Below are positions 36,573 to 43,759 of a stretch of DNA of 64,000 nt, one piece after another; within the stretch, counting starts at the first letter, position 1, and each line of letters begins with the position of its first letter. Location of the stretch: NCBI GenBank assembly GCA_963757265.1, contig CAVWRA010000004.1, positions 310,001 to 374,000 on the forward strand, in the 5' to 3' direction. Position numbers and translations under genes: made by a program. The notes under the pieces were generated by a model. That model was not told the origin of the DNA, did no database searches, and saw nothing but the letters and a program-made list of their open reading frames with translations. Source of the DNA: CAIVVT01 sp963757265 (GTDB lineage: Bacteria > Acidobacteriota > Terriglobia > Bryobacterales > Bryobacteraceae).

Positions 36573-37688
36573 TTAAGCTGCCGCTCGTTTCAAACGCGAG
36601 CGGGCGTTGCTGTTGCGGAGCGGCTCATAGACTTCGCCCGTGGTCCACAATCGATGCAGCAGCACGGCCAGTTTCCGCGCCACCGCGACGATGGCCCGCT
36701 TCTTGGCGTTCTTGCCGCCGCGCACGGCCAGCTTCAGCCCCCAGCGCCGCAGGTCCGTGTCCGGCCCGCGCCAGCCCAGAATGTAATGCGCGCCCTGCAC
36801 CAGCATGGTCCGCAGATAGATGTCGCCTTCCTTGGTGATGCGCAGCTGCGGCTGGCTCTGGCCCGACTCGCTGCGCCTGGGCCGCAGGCCCACGTAGCAG
36901 CCCACGTCACGGCTTTTTTGAAAGCGCTCGCGGTCTTCCACCGTCAAGATAAATGTCAGAGCGATCAAAGTCCCGACTCCGCTCACCTGCTTGAGGAGTT
37001 GGGTTTCCGGGTATTGTTCCCGGGCGATCTGCTCCAGTTGCTGGTCCAACGCGTGGATCTTCACCGTCATCGATTCCACCTGCTCCAGCAGCGGTTTTAG
37101 CGCCGCCTGCAAGTCGCCGGGCAGCGCCTCCAGCCGCGCCGTTCCCAGATTGTCGGCGTCGCAGGCCGGCAGCCGCTCGCCGGTGGCCTTCACCAGTCCG
37201 CGCGCCGCGTTGATCAGCGCCGTGCGCGCCTCCACGAGCGTCGCGCGGACCCGGATCGTCATCAGGTCCCGCTGCGCTTTCGCGCTGCGATGGCGGATCG
37301 GATGCAGCAACTGCGGATCGACGCGCGCCAGCCGCGCCAGCGTCTGCGCATCCAACCGGTCGTCCTTGCGACTGCTGTGGCTGATCAGCCGCACCTGGCG
37401 CGCGTTGGCCACGATCACCTCATGGCCCAGCTGGCTCAGCAGGCGGCTCACCCACGGCGAGTGCGTGCCCACCTCGAGCGCGATCCGGCAGCGCGGCCGC
37501 GCGCCGAAGGCCTGGCACAGCCCCTTCTTCGTCGTCGCCGCGCTGGCCTCCCGCACTACCTCGCCCCGCTCGTTGAGCACGCAATAGCGACTGCTTTTGT
37601 CGCCCAGGTCCAGGCCGATCGTGATCGGCCCGCGCGGGCCTGCGGACTCACCTTTCGGTCTCCGTTTCACAGTGGTATTCTGCTTCAT
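36573..37688 (-). CDS. IS110-family transposase (bridge-RNA-guided recombinase type), 371 aa
   Basis: The start at 37688 (MKQNTTVKRR) is preferred because AAGGAGA precedes it; the frame extends 12 codons further. The RuvC-like N-terminal domain shows ITIGLDLGDKSSRYCVL (first Asp), CRIALEVGTHSPWV (Glu) and SRKDDRLDAQTLARL (two Asp). This is the DEDD set of IS110 enzymes. A coiled-coil stretch (LEQVESMTVKIHALDQQLEQIA) leads to the C-terminal Tnp_20 domain with VSGVGTLIALTFIL, DVGCYVGLRPRRSESGQSQ and ITKEGDIYLRTMLVQGA, where the SESG Ser is the likely nucleophile. The gene looks intact. Confidence 0.9.
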   Translation of the reverse strand: MKQNTTVKRRPKGESAGPRGPITIGLDLGDKSSRYCVLNERGEVVREASAATTKKGLCQAFGARPRCRIALEVGTHSPWVSRLLSQLGHEVIVANARQVRLISHSSRKDDRLDAQTLARLARVDPQLLHPIRHRSAKAQRDLMTIRVRATLVEARTALINAARGLVKATGERLPACDADNLGTARLEALPGDLQAALKPLLEQVESMTVKIHALDQQLEQIAREQYPETQLLKQVSGVGTLIALTFILTVEDRERFQKSRDVGCYVGLRPRRSESGQSQPQLRITKEGDIYLRTMLVQGAHYILGWRGPDTDLRRWGLKLAVRGGKNAKKRAIVAVARKLAVLLHRLWTTGEVYEPLRNSNARSRLKRAAA

Positions 37689-37760
37689 GGCCGGTCTCCT
37701 TTTGCACTTCGAGTGCGCAACCATTGGGAGCTTAACGCATCCCGCCGGGGGCCGGCCTTC

Positions 37761-38396
37761 TCATTCCATCTCTGAAACACGCGACTCCGAGACGGGCGGC
37801 TGTGAAACGGGCGGCGGGGGAGGGGTTGGGGGGAGGGATGGCGCGAGGAGGACGTTGTCGGGGGCGTGGATTTCGAGGATCTGGGGCGGGGGGACGGCGT
37901 GGCCGCGGCGGACGAGCTGCAGGCGTTCGAGCTCGTGGAGGGCGCGGTAGTAGGTGCGATCCCAGCGGACGCGGTGGCGGGCGAAGGGTTCGAGGACGGG
38001 GGAGTCGACCTTGATGTCCTCGCGGAAGGCGTAGCCGAGGGTCCATTGCTCGCAGTTGTTGAAGTTTTTGGTGACGAGAGGGCGGGCGTAGATGAGGTTG
38101 AACTGGAAGGCCTGGGTTTCGGCGAGCTGGATGCGGCGGAGCTGCCAGACGGAGAGGACGATGCGGGAGGCGAGTTCGAGCTCGACGGGGCCGCAGGGGG
38201 CGAGGTGGTCGAGGAAGTCGGCATGGAGGGCTTCGAATTCGGCGTCGGATTCGAAGCCTTTGAGGACGGCGGTGTGGGAGTAGAAGCCGTGTTTGAGGGC
38301 GTTGGAGCGGATGGCGGACTTGCCGGCGGCGGAGACGGGGCCGGTGGAGTGCTCAGCGTTGGCGCGGTTGGCCGCGAGTTGGGAATCGGTTGGCAT
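37761..38396 (-). CDS. hypothetical protein of an acidobacterial 'STGPxxxAGK..NALKHG' family, 211 aa
   Basis: The N-terminus ANRANAEHSTGPVSAAGKSAIRSNALKHGFYSH is a motif I associate with a multi-copy family in acidobacterial genomes, of unknown function. The middle is helical (LASRIVLSVWQLRRIQLAETQAF) and includes FREDIKVDSPVLEPFARHRVRWDRTYYRALHELERL. The last 40 residues are Pro-rich (PPTPPPPPVSQPPVSESRVSEME), and that 3' end coincides with REP-like DNA beside the IS110 element. The C-terminus may therefore be repeat-derived. No signal or membrane segment is visible. Confidence 0.55.
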   Translation of the reverse strand: MPTDSQLAANRANAEHSTGPVSAAGKSAIRSNALKHGFYSHTAVLKGFESDAEFEALHADFLDHLAPCGPVELELASRIVLSVWQLRRIQLAETQAFQFNLIYARPLVTKNFNNCEQWTLGYAFREDIKVDSPVLEPFARHRVRWDRTYYRALHELERLQLVRRGHAVPPPQILEIHAPDNVLLAPSLPPTPPPPPVSQPPVSESRVSEME

Positions 38397-38689
38397 GATA
38401 CAAATCCTTTCGAGAATGTTGGGCGGCAGGGACGGCGGCGCGGCTGCCGGGGGCGTCCTCCAGGCGAGGAGGAGCCGGGGAGCGGGTTACGGCTCGATGA
38501 TACGACGGAGGAGCAAGGGGCGGGAGTGGTGGAGGGGCGGAAGTGGTTGAAAGGAAAGGGATGAACGAGGGGCAAGAAGCGGTGACTGGAGGAACGTCGC
38601 GAACGCGGGAACGGGTCAGTTTGGCAGGGGCACGACCAAGTCCACGATCGAGTCAGCCTAGCGCGGGTGAGTGGTTGCCGATTTCATCC
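38397..38689. other. gap without a recognisable gene
   Basis: This gap lies upstream of the STGP-family gene and before the first AAAGTGGC hairpin. No coding or RNA signal is evident. The G-rich sequence just above 38396 may include the promoter of the minus-strand gene. Confidence 0.35.
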
Positions 38690-38715
38690 AAAGTGGCAGA
38701 CAGCTCTGCCACTTT
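38690..38715. repeat. palindromic repeat, 11-bp stem
   Basis: AAAGTGGCAGA (38690-38700) and TCTGCCACTTT (38705-38715) form a perfect hairpin with loop CAGC. A related hairpin occurs at 38927-38956. Confidence 0.7.
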
Positions 38716-38779
38716 CACTAGATTGCCATTTTTTACCAGATTTCGATGCTCCTGCGGCGCGGTGCGGCCATTGAAAACG

Positions 38780-38911
38780 CGAACGACAGCACGTGAAGCT
38801 CTTTCTGGAAGCCCGATTTCCGCCAAGCCGGCTGGAATCGCTCCTCGAGCAGCTCCGGGTACTCCCTTTCGCCGAACGGCTGGCCCGCGCACGTGCAATG
38901 CCGCCGTGATC
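38780..38911 (+). pseudogene. short coding remnant between two related hairpins
   Basis: An open stretch reads ERQHVKLFLEARFPPSRLE, then LLEQLRVLPFAERLARARAM and a stop. It has the amphipathic Leu/Arg pattern of a genuine C-terminal helix pair but no start or upstream domain. I cannot name the parent gene. Its position between the two matching hairpins at 38690 and 38927 suggests a decayed, hairpin-bounded unit. Confidence 0.3.
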
Positions 38912-38926
38912 GCATGTCGAAAAGCT

Positions 38927-38956
38927 CCAAAGTGGCGGAGCCGTCTGCCACTTTGG
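38927..38956. repeat. palindromic repeat, 13-bp stem
   Basis: CCAAAGTGGCGGA (38927-38939) pairs with TCTGCCACTTTGG (38944-38956) around GCCG, with one G-T pair. It shares the AAAGTGGC(A/G)GA core with the hairpin at 38690. Confidence 0.7.
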
Positions 38957-38976
38957 TCAGAATAACCAAGTGCTCA

Positions 38977-39066
38977 TGTCAGGCTGACCCGTTCGCCCCG
39001 TTCGCCTGTCAGGCTGACCCGTTCGCCCCGTTCGCCTGTCAGGCTGACCCGTTCGCCCCGTTCGCC
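38977..39066. repeat. 30-base tandem repeat, three exact units
   Basis: Three identical units start TGTCAGGCTGACCCGTTCGC at 38977, 39007 and 39037 and abut directly. A GTTCGCC-rich tail follows to about 39095. There are no spacers, so this is a minisatellite-like repeat and not a CRISPR array. Confidence 0.9.
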
Positions 39067-39105
39067 CGTTCGCCGTTCCCGTTCGCCGTTCGCGCCATAC
39101 TCCGG

Positions 39106-39528
39106 CTATGCGGGCCGATAGTCCATACCGGGCGCGCCCTCCGGTCTGGCCACGAACCCCAACCGGTCGTAAAAGGCTTGCTTGCCGCAAGCACAGAATA
39201 GCTGCACGTCACGAATGCGCCCTTCTCGGCAGCGTTCAAGTAATCGCCGCATTATATTGGTACCCAGACCCTTCGCCTGATACTCGGGGCTGACAATGAG
39301 GTTGACGATGAGAGCATGGAACACGCCGTCTGAGATTACCCTCCCAGTCCCAACCAACGTGTTTTGGTCATACGCGGAAACCAGATGCCAACTGCGAAGG
39401 ACCGCTTCGTGGAGTTCCTCGGCGCTGAGCTGGTATTCCCGATTCCATCCCGTGGACTCAAAGAGCGCCAGGTATTCGCTTGCTGCTGGCGGCGTTTCGC
39501 GAAATTCCAATTCAGAGGTTCTATTCAT
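39106..39528 (-). CDS. GNAT-family N-acetyltransferase, 140 aa
   Basis: The GNAT fold is visible. LVSAYDQNTLVGTGRVISDG (beta 2-3) is followed by the acetyl-CoA site ALIVNLIVSPEYQAKGLGTNIMRRLLERC, where Q-x-x-G-L-G is motif A. The C-terminal DVQLFCACGKQAFYDRLGFVARPEG is the motif B region with the usual FYxxxGF. It is a cytoplasmic acyltransferase of unknown acceptor. The gene ends close to the tandem-repeat tail. Confidence 0.85.
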   Translation of the reverse strand: MNRTSELEFRETPPAASEYLALFESTGWNREYQLSAEELHEAVLRSWHLVSAYDQNTLVGTGRVISDGVFHALIVNLIVSPEYQAKGLGTNIMRRLLERCREGRIRDVQLFCACGKQAFYDRLGFVARPEGAPGMDYRPA

Positions 39529-39840
39529 AGAGTTTGATTCCGGTCGCGCCCGTCATAGCTTCCCGCCTCGTTATCCCGCGCATAAGTCATCCTCATTCGG
39601 GACCTCCATCTTGGCCGGAATTCCCGTTTAGGAAACCGGAGCAGCCCGATGTGCACCGCCTCCAAAAGACTGAATTCACAAAGCCTGGCGAAACAACACG
39701 AAATCGGTTACGCTTCACACGCTGGTTAGCCAGGCGCCGCCCCGCACCCATTCTGTTCAACAACCAACCGCCTGTCAATGATATGCGACAACGGCCCGCC
39801 CGCCGGTGGCGAAGTGGCGCGCGGTCCGGCGTGAGGGTGG
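39529..39840. other. gap without a recognisable gene
   Basis: The sequence between the GNAT gene start and the YdcF-like gene end shows only weak frames. It likely holds the GNAT promoter, but no clear -10/-35 pair was picked. Confidence 0.4.
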
Positions 39841-40428
39841 CTAAATCGTGATTCCGATGCGCCACAGCAGGTAGCCGCAGGCCTGGCGGGTGGCGCGCCA
39901 GTGTTCGTGCCAGTCGGGCTCGGGCTGGCCGGGGCGGGGCGAGCCGTAGACCGTCATGCCGGCCTGCTGCAGAATGCGCTTGGCGCGGAAGATATGGTAG
40001 CCGTCGCTGACCAGGATGGCCGACTTGAGCCCCATGCGGCGCATGATCTCGCTGGCCGCCATGATGGTCTGGACCGTCGATTCGCTCTCCTCCTCGACGA
40101 TGATCCGCTCCGACGGAACGCCGCGCTCGACCAGGTAGTCGCGGCCGACGATGCCTTCGGTATAACGCGGATCGCCGCCCGCGCCGCCGGTGGTCATGAT
40201 GAGCGGGGCATAGCCCTGGCGGTATAGATCGAGCGCGTGGTTGAGGCGGGCGCGCAACACCGGCGAGGGACGTCCGTTGTACTCGGCGGCGCCGAGCGCG
40301 ACGATTACGTCGGCCGCGCGGGCCTCATCCGTTTTTGCCTGCCTCTCGATCTCGCTGACGGTGCGGCCGACGATCACGGCAATCCACGCCGCAAGAACAA
40401 GAAGCAGCAGCCACAGCCACCGCCTCAT
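39841..40428 (-). CDS. YdcF/SanA-like DUF218 membrane-anchored protein, 195 aa
   Basis: An N-terminal anchor (RRWLWLLLLVLAAWIAVIVG) leads to the DUF218 core. ADVIVALGAAEYNGRPSPVLRARLNHALDLYRQGYAPLIMTTGG, then ESESTVQTIMAASEIMRRMG and SAILVSDGYHIFRAKRIL, are the three conserved blocks. Members (YdcF, SanA, ElyC) act in envelope maintenance, with periplasmic exposure likely. It is a single gene with no operon partner. Length and motifs are ordinary. Confidence 0.85.
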   Translation of the reverse strand: MRRWLWLLLLVLAAWIAVIVGRTVSEIERQAKTDEARAADVIVALGAAEYNGRPSPVLRARLNHALDLYRQGYAPLIMTTGGAGGDPRYTEGIVGRDYLVERGVPSERIIVEEESESTVQTIMAASEIMRRMGLKSAILVSDGYHIFRAKRILQQAGMTVYGSPRPGQPEPDWHEHWRATRQACGYLLWRIGITI

Positions 40429-40734
40429 CGTATCCTTATGATCATAGCTGGCGGGCGAGCCGGTCCGTTGTTCATGCTATATGAACTAGGAGCGCAGAGG
40501 CTGGTGATCTGCCGCGGAGAAAACGTAACAAAGCGAAGCCGATTGCCGCGGCGCGGGACTGCCCTCACGGTCGCGGCTCTGAAACGCCGGTCATTGACTC
40601 GCAATGGAGTGGCGCGGAAGCCGCGCCAGACGTGGGCTGCGGCGCAAGCGCTGGCAGAATGCCTCTTTCAGTCGAGGCTCTAAGGGCGGCGGGACGCAGG
40701 CACTGGTCCGTTGTGCGAGTTGAAAAAGAGGCCC
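40429..40734. other. gap with one REP-like unit
   Basis: CTGCCCTCACGGTCGCGGCT at 40559-40578 continues into CTGAAACG, a copy of the dispersed REP-like repeat. The rest of this gap between divergent genes has no gene. A TATGAT box near 40438 on the plus strand has no partner gene at a usual distance. Confidence 0.55.
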
Positions 40735-41535
40735 ATGAATTACCTTTCGCGGCGTGAGCACATCAGCAGCGCCCACAATCCGCTGCTCAAGTCGATCCGC
40801 CGGGCTGCGGCGCAGGGCGGGCTGACCGCGGATGGCCTGTGCCTGGCGGAGGGGCCGCACCTGCTCGAGGAGGCGCTGCGCAGCGGCCTCGACATTGCGG
40901 CCATCGTGGCCACCGAGGAGGCCATCTCCGCCGCGGCGGGCGCCGCGAAGCACATGGTAAAAACACGGCTTCTGACGGTGGATCTACCGGTCTTTCGCAG
41001 TATTTCCAGCACGGAAAACCCCCAAGGCGTGATGGCGCTGGTGCGGCCGCCGGCGTGGACGGAGGACGATCTGTTCAAGAAAACGCCGCTGATTGTGGTG
41101 CTCGACGGCGTCCAAGATCCGGGCAATGCGGGCACGCTGTTACGTGCCGCCGAGGCTTTCGGCGCGACCGGCGCCATGCTGCTCAAAGGGACAGTCAGCC
41201 CCTGGAATCCAAAGACCTTGCGGGCTTCCGCCGGGAGTGTGTTCCGGCTCCCGATGATCGAGGCTCTCAGGCCCGCCGCGGCGCTGGCGGCGCTGGCCGG
41301 CCACGGGGTTGCAGCCTGGTCCACGGTGATGAGGGATGGACTGCCGGCCAACCAGGTTGATCTCAAGCAAGCGTGCGCCGTGGTCATCGGCAGCGAAGCT
41401 CACGGAATCTCCGCTGAGATGCGTAAATCATTGAAGCGTATAATGATACCGACGATGTCGGTGGAATCGCTGAACGCTGCCGTCGCCGGGGCGGTGGTGC
41501 TCTATGAGGCCGCCCGGCAGAGGGGTTTCCGGTGA
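40735..41535 (+). CDS. TrmH/SpoU-family RNA 2'-O-methyltransferase, 266 aa
   Basis: The enzyme methylates a ribose 2'-hydroxyl in rRNA or tRNA with SAM, using the knotted SPOUT fold. The N-terminal substrate-binding domain (SAHNPLLKSIRRAAAQ) precedes three SpoU motifs. These are PLIVVLDGVQDPGNAGTLLRAAEAFGA (Asn/Gly/Arg, about 115-140), AVVIGSEAHGIS (about 215-226) and IMIPTMSVESLNAAVAGAVVLYEA (about 235-258). The ATG at 40735 is chosen over TTG at 40711 because AAAAAGAGG precedes it. It overlaps rarA by four bases. Position resembles RlmB/TsnR-like rRNA enzymes; the exact target is unknown. Confidence 0.87.
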   Translation: MNYLSRREHISSAHNPLLKSIRRAAAQGGLTADGLCLAEGPHLLEEALRSGLDIAAIVATEEAISAAAGAAKHMVKTRLLTVDLPVFRSISSTENPQGVMALVRPPAWTEDDLFKKTPLIVVLDGVQDPGNAGTLLRAAEAFGATGAMLLKGTVSPWNPKTLRASAGSVFRLPMIEALRPAAALAALAGHGVAAWSTVMRDGLPANQVDLKQACAVVIGSEAHGISAEMRKSLKRIMIPTMSVESLNAAVAGAVVLYEAARQRGFR

Positions 41536-42863
41536 GCCTGTTCGACGCCGCGCCGATCGATGAGCAGGGGCGCCCGCTGGCCGAACGCATGCGGCCCGAG
41601 CGGCTGGAGGATTTTGTCGGCCAGGAACATATCCTCGGGCCGGGCAAGCCGCTGCGGGCGCAGATCGAGAGCGACCGGCTGACGTCGATCATCCTGTGGG
41701 GTCCGCCGGGCGTGGGCAAGACGACCCTGGCGAAGCTGGTGGCGAAGCACACCAAGGCGCAGTTCATTCCTTTCAGCGCCGTGATGAGCGGCATGAAGGA
41801 GATCAAGGCGGTGATGGCCGACGCGGAGCGCAACCGGCGGTTGGGCTATCGCACGCTGCTGTTCATCGACGAAATCCACCGCTTCAACAAGGCCCAACAG
41901 GACGCTTTTCTGCCGTACGTCGAGCGCGGCGACGTCATCCTGATCGGCGCTACGACGGAGAACCCGTCCTTTGAAGTGATTTCGGCGCTGCTGTCGCGCT
42001 CGAAGGTCTACGCGCTGCGGCCGCTGACGGTGGAAGAAACCGTGACTCTGCTCGGCCGCGCGCTGCCGGTGGTCGGGCTGAGTGCGGACGGCGATCTGCT
42101 CGAGGAGATTGCGATCTACGCCGGCGGCGATGCGCGGGGCGCGTACAACCTGCTGGAGATCGCCGCGGCGGCGTCCAAGGGCGGCGTGCTGGACCGGCAG
42201 GCGGTCGAGGATGCGATGCAGCGCCGGACGCTGCTGTACGACAAGGGCGGGGAAGAGCACTACAACCTGATCTCGGCGCTGCACAAGTCGGTGCGGTCGT
42301 CGGACCCGGATGCGGCGCTGTACTGGCTGGCGCGGATGCTGGAGGCCGGCGAGGACCGGCTGTACCTGGCGCGGCGGCTGGTGCGGATGGCCATCGAGGA
42401 CATCGGCCTGGCCGACCCGCACGGCGTCGAGCAGGCCATCGCGTGCATGCAGACCGTGCATTTCCTGGGAGTCCCGGAGGGCGACCAGGCGCTGGCGCAG
42501 ATCGCCATCTACCTGGCCGTGGCGCCGAAGTCGGACGCCGCCTACCAGGCGTTGAATAACGCTCGGGCGCTGGTGCAGGAGCGGCCGCCGGAGCCGGTGC
42601 CGCTGCAGTTGCGCAATGCGCCGACGCGCGCCATGAAGGAATGGGGCTACGGCCGGGGCTATGAGCACGCGCACCGGCTGGAGGATGCCATTACGGGGAT
42701 GGAGTGCTTCCCCGAGGCGCTGGCGGGGACGCGCTTCTACGAGCCGACGCAACGCGGCGCCGAGGCGCGCATCGCCGAGCGGCTGGCGGAGATCCGCCGG
42801 CGCAGGGGGATGTCTAAGGAGGATAGCAGCGATCCCGAGAAGGGACCTCCGCACTCGGGCTAA
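41532..42863 (+). CDS. rarA: replication-associated recombination protein A (MgsA/RarA AAA ATPase)
   Basis: RarA is a clamp-loader-like AAA+ ATPase that acts at stalled replication forks. MRPERLEDFVGQEHILGPGKPLR opens the family. The Walker A site is LWGPPGVGKTTLAKL (about 55-69), Walker B is TLLFIDEIHRFNKAQQDAFLP, and sensor 1 is ILIGATTENPSFEV. The C-terminal MgsA domain contains YNLISALHKSVRSSDPDAALYWLARML and the tail YGRGYEHAH. The GTG start overlaps the SpoU stop (GTGA), so the two are coupled. Full length at 443 residues. Confidence 0.93.
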   Translation: MSLFDAAPIDEQGRPLAERMRPERLEDFVGQEHILGPGKPLRAQIESDRLTSIILWGPPGVGKTTLAKLVAKHTKAQFIPFSAVMSGMKEIKAVMADAERNRRLGYRTLLFIDEIHRFNKAQQDAFLPYVERGDVILIGATTENPSFEVISALLSRSKVYALRPLTVEETVTLLGRALPVVGLSADGDLLEEIAIYAGGDARGAYNLLEIAAAASKGGVLDRQAVEDAMQRRTLLYDKGGEEHYNLISALHKSVRSSDPDAALYWLARMLEAGEDRLYLARRLVRMAIEDIGLADPHGVEQAIACMQTVHFLGVPEGDQALAQIAIYLAVAPKSDAAYQALNNARALVQERPPEPVPLQLRNAPTRAMKEWGYGRGYEHAHRLEDAITGMECFPEALAGTRFYEPTQRGAEARIAERLAEIRRRRGMSKEDSSDPEKGPPHSG

Positions 42864-43080
42864 TGGCCGGTTTCGTATTTACCATAGTCCGCAGCCCAAG
42901 CGCGTGTTGTAGCCGAGCAAACGTCAACACGAATGTCGACGCGGCAGGCAGGAATGCCTGCGCCACGTACGGAGTGGAGATGCGGACCATGACTATCCTG
43001 AAAGAGCCCTAGAATCAATATTGTGGGGTCGGCTGGCCGCTTCGCCGGGCTCGGACTGGCGCGGGATGCGCCTCGATTCT
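42864..43080. other. gap carrying a double-hairpin repeat
   Basis: Apart from the element at 42921-42966 this stretch shows no gene. An AT-rich pocket at 43095-43140 follows, belonging to the RRM gene's upstream region. Confidence 0.45.
42921..42966. repeat. double-hairpin dispersed repeat, copy 1
   Basis: GTCAACACGAATGTCGAC folds as one short hairpin and GCAGGCA (42944-42950) pairs with TGCCTGC (42955-42961) as a second. The same two-hairpin arrangement, with closely similar sequence, occurs at 57531-57575. Confidence 0.7.
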
Positions 43081-43094
43081 TCGTAATGGATTCT

Positions 43095-43125
43095 TGGGGT
43101 TGGCATAAATTTCAAAAATAATTTA
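43095..43125 (+). promoter_or_regulatory. candidate promoter of the RRM gene in an AT-rich pocket
   Basis: TTGGCA (about 43095) is followed at about 17-18 bases by TTTACTA within an unusually AT-rich stretch for this genome. A long leader of about 100 bases would precede the RRM start, which leaves room for leader-based regulation as seen for cold-responsive RNA-binding protein genes. Confidence 0.35.
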
Positions 43126-43228
43126 CTAAAGAATGTGGTAAACTAGGGTTGCGTTTGATCGTTCCGCAGTACCTGGCCGATCTTCTGTTCAGCCTCGCCT
43201 AGCCACCTTCAATCGTGTAAGGAAACAA

Positions 43229-43522
43229 TTGACAAACATTTTCGTTGGTAACTTGAGCTTTGGAGCCACAGAGTCTTCGATTCGCTCGCTTTTTGAAACG
43301 CACGGCACAGTAGAACGTGCCAGTTTGGTAACGGATCGCGACACTGGCCGCTCCCGTGGCTTCGCATTCGTGGAGATGTCGGATTCGCATGAGGCCGATG
43401 CGGCCATCAACGCGCTGAACGGCACCGAGCTCGACGGCCGGGCCCTGAACGTCAACCTCGCCAAGCCGAAGACCGAGCGCAGCGGCGGCGGTTCGCGTGA
43501 CGGCCGCTCCAACCGCTGGTAA
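43229..43522 (+). CDS. RRM-type RNA-binding protein, 97 aa
   Basis: A single RNA-recognition motif covers residues 1-80. RNP2 is NIFVGNLSF near the N-terminus. RNP1 is RGFAFVEM around 45-52, with the usual aromatic residues, and the second helix region is DAAINALNGTELDGRALNVNLA. A short Gly/Arg/Ser tail (SGGGSRDGRSNRW) follows. Such small RRM proteins are common in cyanobacteria and other bacteria and bind single-stranded RNA, often under cold stress. The start is TTG, preceded by TAAGGAAA, and no better start exists. Confidence 0.88.
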   Translation: MTNIFVGNLSFGATESSIRSLFETHGTVERASLVTDRDTGRSRGFAFVEMSDSHEADAAINALNGTELDGRALNVNLAKPKTERSGGGSRDGRSNRW

Positions 43523-43538
43523 CAGCGATTCGATTTGA

Positions 43539-43569
43539 CCTTTCCCGTCTCTTTGAGAGACGGGAAAGG
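43539..43569 (+). terminator. 14-bp perfect hairpin after the RRM gene
   Basis: CCTTTCCCGTCTCT (43539-43552) pairs with AGAGACGGGAAAGG (43556-43569) around TTG. It lies 16 bases after the stop. No T-run follows on the plus strand, so it may stabilise the mRNA end rather than terminate by itself. Confidence 0.6.
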
Positions 43570-43742
43570 CGGCGTTGAAACCCAAGACCGTGCCGGCTCG
43601 AGTTCCCTCCCGTCCGTTCTTCCCTCCCAAGACAGAGGTATAAGTACCCGCTCGAGGCCGTCACTCCCCGGTGCGAGCCCCAATCCGAGCTGCACGCCGG
43701 TCAGGCCTGGATGCGGCGCGAGATTCCCAATCCGGCGCTGCC

Positions 43743-43751
43743 TGATATACT
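43743..43751 (+). promoter_or_regulatory. extended -10 box at the dipeptidase start
   Basis: TGA-TATACT ends eight bases before the GTG at 43760, a spacing that suggests a leaderless transcript. Confidence 0.45.
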
Positions 43752-43759
43752 CACCGGTC

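Larger units (their letters stand above)
36240..37760 (-). mobile_element. IS110-family insertion sequence (approximate extent)
   Basis: The element consists of the transposase gene at 36573-37688, about 70 bases upstream and roughly 330 non-coding bases downstream of it. IS110 elements lack terminal inverted repeats, so the ends are guesses. REP-like sequence lies immediately on the left, and the right flank contains GAGACGGGCGGC next to GAAACGGGCGGC, reminiscent of the same repeat. Confidence 0.5.

Noticed and set aside
35979..37100. 373-residue plus-strand frame over the IS110 element
   Set aside because: It is antisense to an intact transposase and its upstream part crosses REP-like repeats.
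38977..39066. Possible CRISPR or direct-repeat array of 30-base units
   Set aside because: The three units are directly adjacent and exact with no spacers, so it is a minisatellite.
43084..43140. Riboswitch in the AT-rich stretch before the RRM gene
   Set aside because: I could not recognise any known aptamer; only promoter-like hexamers are supported.
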